Of a DNA stretch of 64,000 nucleotides, positions 11,614-20,186 are shown piece by piece. The translations under genes and the position numbers were made by a program. Source of the stretch: Poa pratensis (lineage: Eukaryota > Streptophyta > Magnoliopsida > Poales > Poaceae); the NCBI GenBank assembly GCA_947311845.1, contig CAMZMU010000020.1, positions 33,499,021 to 33,563,020 on the forward strand, in the 5' to 3' direction. The notes under the pieces were generated by a model, which saw nothing but the letters and a program-made list of their open reading frames with translations, had not been told where the DNA came from and did no database searches. The number at the start of each line of letters is the position of its first letter. Position 1 is the stretch's first letter.

Positions 11614-13056
11614 TGATGTCTACGCACGCTTCTATTCTTGTAGACAGTGTTGGGCCTCCAAGTGCAGAGGTTTGTAGAACAGCAGCAAGTTTCCCTTAAG
11701 TGAATCACCCAAGGTTTATCGAACTCAGGGAGGTAGAGGTCAAAGATATCCCTCTCAAGCAACCCTGCAATTAAGATACAAGAAGTCTCTTGTGTCCCCA
11801 ACACACCCAATACACTTGTCAGGTGTATAGGTGCACTAGTTCGGCGAAGAGATATTAAAATACAAGTAATATGGATGATTATAAGTGGTAATTGCAATCT
11901 GAAATAAAAATGGCAGCAAGCAAACATGTAGCAGAACTGGTTGTAAACGGTGTTTCAATGCTTAGAAACAAGGCCTAGGGATCATACTTTCACTAGTGGA
12001 CACTCTCAACAATAATAATATAATTGAATACATAGATATTTCCTCTTCACTATGCTACTCTGAATTATTCTCTCGTTGGATAACGAACACCAATCCACTG
12101 CGTAGGGCTATAAAACACACCTTAAAGTCGCATTCCACATCTAGGGAACCCCACACTGTCAACTTGAGCGCCCTAAATAGTACTAGACAAACACCGCAAT
12201 TTCATAGAGACATCCAACGCAAATAATAACTCATGATAAGTATTCCTGTTATCTTTAGCCTAAGAGCCACACACGGGCGCACACTGTCAACTTCGCACCG
12301 TGGGACAAAGGTGACTCCGGAGATTACATTAATAAAACCACTTGAGTAGCATATAAGATAATGAAGAGTAACATCTATGGATTCAACTAGATTACAAAGC
12401 TCATGATCACATAAAGATCACACCATGGGAGAGAGAGATAAACCACATAGCTACCGGTAGAGCCCTCAGCCCCGATGAAGAACTACTCCCTCCTCATCAT
12501 GGGAGGCAGCAACGGCGATGAAGATGGCGGTGGCGTCGATGGAGATGGCTCCGGGGGCAATTCCCCGTCCCGGCAAGGTGCCGAAACAGAGACTTCTGTC
12601 CCCCGAATTAGGGTTTTTGGTGGCGGCGGAGCTCTGGAACTTTTCTGGGGAAATCGTCGATTCTTTTAGGGTTTTGGGGTAGGAGCAATATATAGGCCAA
12701 AGGGCGTCGCGAGGCGTGCACGAGGAGGCGACACACCCCTCGGCGCCGGTGGGCCCTTGGCCGCGCCGAGCCCACGTGTGGGGCCCTCGTGGCTCCACTT
12801 CGCCTCTCCTTCGGACTCCAGGTGTCTTCTGATAAAATAGGGGCCTCCGTAAATTTTCGTCCAATTCCGAAATATTTCAGACTAGCTTTTCTGGAATACA
12901 AAAACAGCAGAAAACAGGAACGGCGCTTCGGCATCTTGTTAATAGGTTAGTCCCAAAAAAATATAAAAGTGACATAAAGTAGATGCAAAACATGTAGCAA
13001 TTGGTATAATATTAGCATGGAACATCAAACATTATAGATACGTTTGAAACGTATCA
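11614..13056 (-). repeat. 5' LTR of the Gypsy element
   Basis: 1443-bp copy of the LTR at 4593-6044, TG...CA bounded, followed by the CCACC target duplication at 13057-13061. Confidence 0.9.
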
Positions 13057-13061
13057 CCACC

Positions 13062-13480
13062 CCGCTGGCCAAGGACTTCTCCCAGCACAGGGCCCCTGCC
13101 CCAGCGGATTTTGCGCAGGACGCGGCAGCCAACTCCAGATCTGGCGCCGGGAAACCGATGGGGACGGCCCCATATGTCGTGACCCCGCACCACCACCCTT
13201 CACCGCCCGCGCGGGCAAGGAAGGCGGTCCACAACACCGGCAAACGTCCCCCGCCGCCAGGGCCAACGTCGCCCTCTCCGCCCGAGGCCGCCGCCCCAGA
13301 AGCCGAGGCTCTCCACCCAAGCAGCGGAGTAGTGAGATCCCCGCCGCCACCGTCCTTGGCAGCCGCCCGGCTTTCCGATGGGTGCCTCTGGCGGCGGTGA
13401 GGGAGGGAGGAGGTGGGGGAAGAGCGCGTCGGCTAGGGTTTCAGTCGCCGCCCCAGAGCGGAGCGACGCGGGTCTTCAAT
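13062..13480 (-). mobile_element. Retroposon B, 5' part
   Basis: GC-rich continuation of the insert at 3720-4592 on the other side of the Gypsy element. Across the join one frame remains open, so proline/alanine-rich ORFs here are probably by-products of composition. The minus-strand 5' end near 13480 contains AAACCCTAGCC. Confidence 0.5.
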
Positions 13481-13546
13481 ACTATCTTCGTTTCAGTTTA
13501 TCAGCAGCAAACCATTGAACACATTCGAACAGTCAAGCCTCAGGCC

Positions 13547-14160
13547 TTGTTTACTTAGGCCTTGTTTACCTCTAGTATATTTTAGGGAATGGGAGGGGAT
13601 TATCCTGAATCCCGAAAAATCTCCACTAGTCTGTTTACTTCTAGTGTATTTTAGGGGATGGGAGGGGATAATCCCCAAATATCCCCTACCAACCATTTCA
13701 TTTTTGCCTAACAAAAAAACTCTAGTCCATGCTAGTGTATTGTATGGTATTGTAGGGGAAGAGTATTTGTGGGGATTAGGTGTTCACCAATGGGGATGAG
13801 AGGGAATTTGGTGAACACTCAATCCCCACAAATCCCCACAAATACTCTTCCCCTACAATACACTAGCATGGACTAGATGATGTAGATTGAGCGGTAGATT
13901 CTCGTGGGTTATTTCCAAAACAGTTAAAAATCTGTTGTGCTTTCATGAGTAAATCAAGATGGATCGGAATGGGTTGCATCACAGCTCTAAAGAGCTACCA
14001 AATTAAAATTATTAACAGCTAAATCAAATTATAGTATGAATTTGGGGCTGGCCTAAAAAATGCAGCGGAGCTGTGGATTATGGTCTAAAAGCCCTAGAAA
14101 GCGGGTTTTTTGGGCAGCTGCCGTATTTTACACATCTGTTGGAGATGCTCTAAGCTACTT
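13547..14160. repeat. MITE debris with a 68-bp inverted repeat
   Basis: The segment starts with two copies of GGCCTTGTTTAC, followed by direct repeats of GTTTAC(C/T)TCTAGT...TTTTAGGG(A/G)ATGGGAGGGGAT. A strong inverted repeat follows: arms 13722-13789 and 13809-13876 pair over most of their length around a 19-bp loop and begin/end CTAGTCCATGCTAGTG. At 14140-14157, TGTTGGAGATGCTCTAA is a typical right end of a PIF/Harbinger MITE whose left end I could not find. No gene is seen from 13480 to 14491. Confidence 0.55.
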
Positions 14161-14491
14161 CGTCTTTCTGTGCAGCTCCTTCCGTGTCCCTAAAATGTAT
14201 AGCAAGTGACATACATAAAAAACATTGCAGGTCAGCTGGTAGAGTTATGAACCCAAAGTTTCATTTGGAATACTATAGAGTGTATCTGCCAATATGTAAC
14301 GGCAGTCGATAGATTACAAACTTACAATGAAAATATACCTTTTGCAGGGTAGTAGTGCTCCAGGATAACCAGCGAAAGTGAATCCCGAAAATATATGACA
14401 TGTGAAAGTTTTTTTATTGAGGTGTAGAACTAGAACTTCCAATTCATCTTCCACGGGTGGTAACATGCTCCGGCATGAGACATTAGAGGCC

Positions 14492-16549
14492 TCAAGTTAT
14501 CATCTCCTCGATCCGCTCCACTACACGAGACATTCTAGGCCTCCCGTTCGCGTCTTCACTGCAGCAATTTATGCCAAGCTGCAGGAGTCGCACCATGCAT
14601 TCCTCTTCCCCATCCGTGAGCTGCCGTGCTAGGAGCTTAATGTCGATCACCTCCACTGCCCACTTCCGGCGTGCAACGGAACAAACCCACTGTGGCAAAT
14701 TTACACCCTCCTCATACTGTGTGTTCTTTACAGGAGCCTTGCAGGTGAGAAGCTCCAGCAGTAGCACGCCAAAGCTGTACACGTCGGCTTCCTGAGAGAC
14801 CCAATTAGCGTCGCTGATCTCAGGCGCGCTGTAGCCGGAGGTACCAGGGAACAAGCCAAGGGTTGTCAGGCCATGCTCCGACACGCATGCATCGTGGGTA
14901 CTTGTGAGCATGACGTTGGAGGACTTGATGTTGCCGTGGCAGCTCGATGGTCCGGCTGAGTGGATGTACGCCACACCACGCGCCACAGCAAGTGCTATGG
15001 CTGCCCGCTGTTCCAAGCCCAGCGGAGCTGGGGATACTATATCTCCTGGATCCACTACACCATAAAAAGCATTACGACTTGTAAGGTAGACACAGGCTAA
15101 TTAAGCATTATACAACATATATTACCATGGAGCATGTGTGCTAGGCTACCCATCGGGAAGATATTGTACACTAGCAATTTCTCATCCTTGGTATAGTAAT
15201 ACCGGTGCAGTGGCGCAATGTGTTTGTTCTGCTGGATGGCGCGAATCACTGTGCATCGCAGTTCAAACTCCTCCTTTGGTAAGTCCACTCCCCGCAGCCT
15301 CTTGACGACCAACTCATCTCCACTCTCAAGTGTTGCCTTGTATGATGTCCCGACTGTACCTTTGCCCAGAACTTCAGCCGACCCCCGAAGCAGGTCCTCC
15401 AGATCGAACAATGGACAAGTCATTGTCGACCCAACGCTAAAAATTGCCATTTTTGGGATACTGCTACAGCTTTCTTGTGATGTTTTCGCTTCATCTGGAG
15501 GTACAGTTCTCACGTTTTGTCCACTGCTACTACTTGCTAGCGGTGGTGTTTGGGCTGGAGGTAGTTTATTTTTCCTTCCCCAAGAAAACAGAGCTAGTCT
15601 TTCTTGTACCTGATGTGGCATTTTTCGAAGTTTGCGGAGACGTGCTGCAACTTCCAACATCTCAGGACGTTTGTCGAGTTCCATTCTCAAGCATTTACCT
15701 GCCAGTTTAGCAATCTGTTCCACAGTCTTCATGTCACTCGATGTTGCAATTGCAGGATCAAACATCTCCCTCACAGTCCTCAACCCTTTTGAAAGAGCTT
15801 TAGTAAAACTTCCAACCAAGCCAATATCCCCACCCTCTGTTCTTGCTTTTTTCTGGTTATCAGTTCAAGGAGAACAACTCCAAAACTATAAACATCACTC
15901 TTTGCTGTGAGGCGACCATTCTGAGCAAACAGAGGTCCATGTAGCCTATACTCCCTATCACATTAAGAGTATATAGAGTATTTTCAGTGTTCACTAGTCT
16001 GGATATTCCAAAGTCTGATATTTTTGCTCTGAACTCATCATCCAGAAGTATATTAGCAGGCTTGATATCACCATGAATAACCTTAGTATACATTTGTGAA
16101 TGCATATATCCCAACGCCTCTGCACATTCAATGGCAATTCGTAGCCGTGTATCCAAAGAGATGGGGATACTATCATGGTGAAGGATGTTACTCAGATTTC
16201 CTTTAGGAATATACTCTGTGACCATCATTAGGGCATTTTCATCTACACAGTAGCCGACTAATCTGACTACATTCTTGTGATTGATTTCACGGTGGACCGT
16301 CAACTCTTTGGCAAAATTTTCTTTTACGTTGTAGATGAACCTCTTGACTGCAACCATACTATTGTCCTCAAGGACTCCTTCATAAACTTCTCCAAAGGCA
16401 CCTCTTCCGACTATTGTTTCATAGTTGTTGGTAAATCTTTTTATCTCATCCTCTGTGAAACATTTCACATTATGATTGCTATGTGCAATCCATTTCGATC
16501 TATGCTCTTCCTGGATAAGTTGTGTTACTATATTTTCTGGATGATCCAT
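14492..16549 (-). pseudogene. Tandem-kinase gene: WAK-like kinase fused to LRR-RLK-type pseudokinase, two frameshifts
   Basis: From ATG 16549 (directly after a TTACACAG acceptor-like site) the frame encodes a WAK-like kinase: glycine loop [11 protein letters not shown] (residues 48-58), lysine in VAVK69, non-RD loop [11 protein letters not shown] (159-169) and DFG (179-181). A linker of about 70 residues, rich in S, P and Q, leads to a second kinase of the LRR-III type: [17 protein letters not shown], lysine in LVVKRL, then a 71-bp intron (15055-15125). The second exon has HGN in place of HRD and EHG in place of DFG, so domain 2 lacks the catalytic and metal-binding aspartates. It then runs through APE-like SAPEI to the stop at 14492. 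No signal peptide or membrane segment is seen. Kinase-pseudokinase fusions of this type include cereal resistance proteins such as WTK1 and RPG1. As written, single-base losses near 15935 (GACCTCTG) and in the A-run at 15847-15852 break the first kinase after GYMD and before the GDIGLVGSF region. It is either a pseudogene or a sequence error. Confidence 0.8.
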
Positions 16550-17613
16550 CTGTGTAAGTAGCAGGAACTTATTCACCGCTGGAAGACAACTTGACCTTGA
16601 AAATAGTTTTGATAGTGCTAAAGTCAAGTTTAATCCAACATATAAATGAGGAAATAACAAACAAAGAACAGCGAGAGTGAAATCAATAGGTAGGGGTTCA
16701 GATGCCCATTGGGCAACATAGATGTTGCTTATATTCCATTAGAGTTTATTTAGAAACAAAACATCTCCTCTAGCTGCTTTAGATAACTAAACTAGATTGT
16801 TGTTTTACTGTTTTAGATATTTACATAACATTGAACAGAATCATTTTTGTTTGTTCATGGACTACATTGCTAGAGGACGTACAACATAGGAGAGAGTAAC
16901 CCTAGTATTTGTTGTTCAATTCTGCTGCGGATTTTGAATAACAGCTTCACAATACGATTTGGGTAATTCTACTTAGTTGCTTCCTTCCAGGGAAAATGAA
17001 ACAATGTTTTGAACATGAAGAAATCAGGTTGGAATCGACTAAACAAAGAACTGAAGAAAATAAATCCAAACTGCTAATCTTCCGCGAAAAAATCACAGAG
17101 AATTCTAACAAATGTGGTAAAGACTTAGAGGTGGCTATGGTTGAACCAAACGTACCACTTGAATGGATGCCGTAGACAGTCAATGGAGCCTTCTTTTGTT
17201 ATCGTCCACACAGATCTCCATGGAATGGATCTAGAAGAAAGAACATGTAGTGTATATCTAATGTAGCCTGTTACTCTATTCAATGAATTGCCATCATCGG
17301 TGGTCAACTCTCAGAACAGAATGGGGTGGCCTTATCTGTGGAAGTTAGCATCCTTTCTGACAACTTGCTATCAGTTACCGAATTAAATAAAGATGATCAT
17401 GCTGAACAAGTTACTACATAAGAGCCTCAAATCATCACACGTTCTCCCTACAAATTTCCATTGACAACTTGTATATAAATAGTCAATGATGATGTACTAT
17501 TTGTACGGAAATTTTCAAAATATTATAAAAGCTACTATAACTTACACATATACAGAAATTAATAGTCAGAGATGTTTGTTTGAGACCGAGTCAAAGTCGG
17601 GGGGGGGGGGGGG
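16550..17613. other. Upstream region of the tandem-kinase locus
   Basis: AT-rich sequence. The minus-strand frame continues above 16549 to another ATG at 16660, but an acceptor-like CAG just before ATG 16549 suggests 5' UTR or intron. No convincing first exon, TATA box or other gene was recognised. Confidence 0.3.
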
Positions 17614-17915
17614 CATAGGCGGATCCAAAGGGTGTCCAGGGTGGGGCATGGACCACCCTGGAATTTTGATTTGGCCCATATACTATGGCTACAAAAATAA
17701 ATAAAATAACCAAATTCTCCTCCAACATGGAAGAAATACATATGACTAGACAGATTGCTTCTGGTTTTTCAAACAATGTGGCAAAATTCAGACTTAGTTC
17801 TGAATTCGAATATATTCATAAGACCGTAGTAAAATTCTATATTAGTAAACTTGTATATTTTATTAAAAAATTATGAATCGGACCACCCTGGTTCGAAATT
17901 CTAGATCCGCCACTG
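17614..17915. mobile_element. hAT-type MITE inserted in a poly-G tract
   Basis: The right end reads GGATCCGCCACTG in reverse sense (TAGATCCGCCACTG, 17902-17915). The left end is CATAGGCGGATCCAAAGG, a mutated inverse. Second inverted blocks, GGACCACCCTGGAATT (left) and GGACCACCCTGGTTCG (right), sit inside. Runs of 15 G (17599-17613) and 12 G (17916-17927) border the element, consistent with an 8-bp duplication of Gs. It is 302 bp long with no coding capacity. Confidence 0.7.
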
Positions 17916-17927
17916 GGGGGGGGGGGG

Positions 17928-18590
17928 AACTACTAATCTATCATAGTTTGAAGTGCATAGTTCCAATCATATACCTATTTCAAATGAAAATTTAAACCAT
18001 ATCATACCAACTGACATAGTTCTCCAACTTCAGATGGTGGTCTTTAGGCACGATTTTTTCTTGGAAACTGCCAATTTTAGCTCATTGACAGCCAATCCAT
18101 CTCCAGCTTATGTCTACTTTTTGGGTGTTCATTGTTCATACTATTGACAGATTACATGTTTGGTATGTAATTTGGCTGTAGTAAATAAAATATTACCTGC
18201 CCTGCTTTCCTTCAGCTACTCCAACTCCTCCCAAACTCCATTCCCCAAAGTTCCACCGCGATGCGATGCCCACCGTGAAATCCAGGCCCTGGAGCCCCAT
18301 CCGTTATGGACGGGCGCCACTCGGAGTCCTGGGTCCCACCGCGAGCTGCAACCCTTCTTTCCTCCTTGATCACTCGGCGCATCAGCCATCCGGCGGGGCG
18401 CCGCTCGAAGCCACCGTTGGTGCATCGATCTGGCCGCCGAGTTGAAAGGTAGCCCAATCCGACCTAATGCCGCGCTGGTGTAACGCCTCGAAGGCAATAA
18501 GAACACGGCGACCATGGCGATATCGAGCAACGGCGGAGGCGGCGACCGGGGGCAGAGAAACGGGGTGGGGATGGAACCGATGAGGTGATT
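17928..18590. repeat. Right copy of the diverged repeat
   Basis: The part from about 18200 to 18590 is the counterpart of 1985-2355 (see that entry). It contains CCGTGAAATCCAGG, GGCGCCGCTCGAAG, GAGTTGAAAG and GGAGGCGGCGACCGG in order, ending ATGGAACCGATGAGG. 17928-18199 is AT-rich with no recognised feature. Confidence 0.5.
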
Positions 18591-18610
18591 CTTCACCATA
18601 TAATTACACT

Positions 18611-18966
18611 GCAACTTTAGGGGTCTAATCTCGAACCAATTTCGATCAAATTTAAAACTCAAAACTAAAACTTCTCAGAAAAAATCGAAAAAATTCCTGT
18701 AAGTTCTATATGTTACATTGTGCATTGTGATAAATTTTCGATTTTTTGAATCACCAGTTTATGATTTAATAGTTTTTTAAGTTTAAAACCTGAAAATCCA
18801 GTTAATGGTAAACCATTTATCCAAATGAAGCCAAACTTTTTGTGAACACATAACGGAACATATACAATTTACTGAATTTTTGAAACTTTTTTGAAGAATT
18901 TAATTTTGAGAGTTAAATTTGGACCGTTGGATGAAATTTGGACGGAGATTAGACCCCTAAAGTTGC
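18611..18966. repeat. Foldback element (MITE-like)
   Basis: GCAACTTTAGGGGTCTAATCTC at 18611-18632 is repeated as its exact inverse at 18945-18966, with further weaker pairing inward (CAATTTCGATC versus GATGAAATTTGG). The 356-bp unit is AT-rich and non-coding. The inverted ends are too short to assign a superfamily; Mutator-like is possible. No clean TSD was found. Confidence 0.6.
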
Positions 18967-19418
18967 AACGTGACTTTATATGTTGTAGTCAGTGGATCCC
19001 GACCCTGAGCTTACTGGAGTACAATGGTGGAGGTATCTCATATTCGAAGCGTATACTACACGCACCTCCTGGATGGCACAGCTCATATTGAACATTCTAA
19101 GACACAATTTTTTTTAACATTCTGTGAAATCTGAACAACACCTTCAAACTCTGATAACCGCAATAACCCAAAGGTACACAACAACACAAACCATGGAAAA
19201 AGGGGGGAAATATACGTTTCCATTTCTTAATAACCGCAAGCAGATAGTTACAACTTACAAATGGCCAAATGGGTATGTACAAGAGAAAGAAAATAGAATT
19301 ATAAAGTGTCAAGCCAGTCTTGCCAAGACTAGGTATGTACACCCTTTAAAAAGGTTGAAACAATGTTCTTGGCTTGATTCAGCTTAGTTGAAGTTGATGT
19401 TATTTCTACGATTCCCTA

Positions 19419-19673
19419 TATGCTGGATTTAATCTGGAAAATAACGAAGGTACTACGGCTTGTGTAGTGCGTGATAGTTCTGGTTCACTGTTACGTGCGC
19501 AAGCTATCTGGTATGAGTTCGGTTTCAGTTCACTAGTGATGGAAGCCGAAGCTTTACGTGATGGTGTTCGGCTGGCAATTGATATGGGGCTTCAGAATTA
19601 TTATCAGTCAAAACAAATCCATGGACTAAAGATCCACATTCCAGGCTATGCAACCTTGTTCATCCAGGATTGA
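19419..19673 (+). pseudogene. RNase H-like fragment of a LINE or retroelement
   Basis: An open frame of about 85 residues reads YAGFNLENNEGTTACVVRDS then SGSLLRAQAIWYEF and VMEAEALRDGVRLAIDMGLQN. This is the N-terminal part of the plant RVT_3/RNase H fold (V-x-R-D-x-x-G and A-E-A-x-A-x-R-D-G). The frame then runs into unrelated sequence and stops. There is no upstream polymerase, so it is an isolated fragment. Confidence 0.7.
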
Positions 19674-20186
19674 CTAAACATCATTCTACATCCATACAAG
19701 TTGTTCTGGTTGCTCATCCAGGATTGACTAAACATCAACGATCTGATGAAGAGAAAGAACTTCTATGTTCAAAACTATGTTGCATCTCTTCTTTACGTGT
19801 GGTTTTAGTCGGATTTTCTGGTGCAGACTAAATAATCTGATCTAATGTGGCGAGAGTTGAGTAGGCAACGGGAGACCAGCCTCGGGCAAGGGGCGAGCGA
19901 CAACGGATGTATTTCTGTTGATAAACATGTACATGTGTGCATTCAACAATCAGAAGCGCAGTGTTGTTACGAATGGTACACATTACTCAGAAGATATCCT
20001 AAATATGAAGAGTACGAAACAAGATTGTAGAGTAATTGTCTTCGCCTCTATTTATCAGTAGCAAAACATTGTACACATTACATAACAAAGGCTGCTCAAG
20101 CGGCTTGTGCAACATCTCAAGGTGGGATTTCACAGTGAGCATTGCATGCATGCATGCTTTTGTGAATTTCTGCAACTGTGGCCATC
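19674..20186. other. Intergenic / 3' flank of the small minus-strand gene
   Basis: Holds a direct repeat (CATCCAGGATTGACTAAACATCA at about 19661 and again 50 bp on), a CATGCATGCATGC microsatellite near 20145, and a stretch at 20036-20080 that resembles 13485-13530 (TTTATCAG(C/T)AGCAAAAC). The last part is probably the 3' UTR of the exon at 20187-20322. No other gene is seen. Confidence 0.35.

Larger units (their letters stand above)
4593..13056 (-). mobile_element. Non-autonomous Gypsy LTR retrotransposon (8.46 kb) with nested solo LTR, 5-bp TSD
   Basis: Two long direct repeats (4593-6044 and 11614-13056) both start TGATGTCTACG and end GACGTATCA or AACGTATCA, flanked by CCACC at 4588-4592 and 13057-13061. 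Orientation is minus: a primer-binding site matching the 3' end of tRNA-Asp lies at 11587-11603 beside the right LTR, and the purine-rich tract (rc of GCATCCCCAAGCTTAG) lies at 6045-6060 beside the left LTR. The internal region, minus the nested solo LTR (6444-8225), is under 4 kb. It shows no protease, reverse transcriptase, RNase H or integrase, only one repeat-rich ORF. It must borrow enzymes from a relative. The family resembles abundant Triticeae Gypsy elements; I do not assign a name. Confidence 0.9.

Noticed and set aside
13025..13400. Proline/alanine-rich frames right of the Gypsy element
   Set aside because: Part of retroposon B; both strands are open because of high GC, and some frames cross the LTR boundary.
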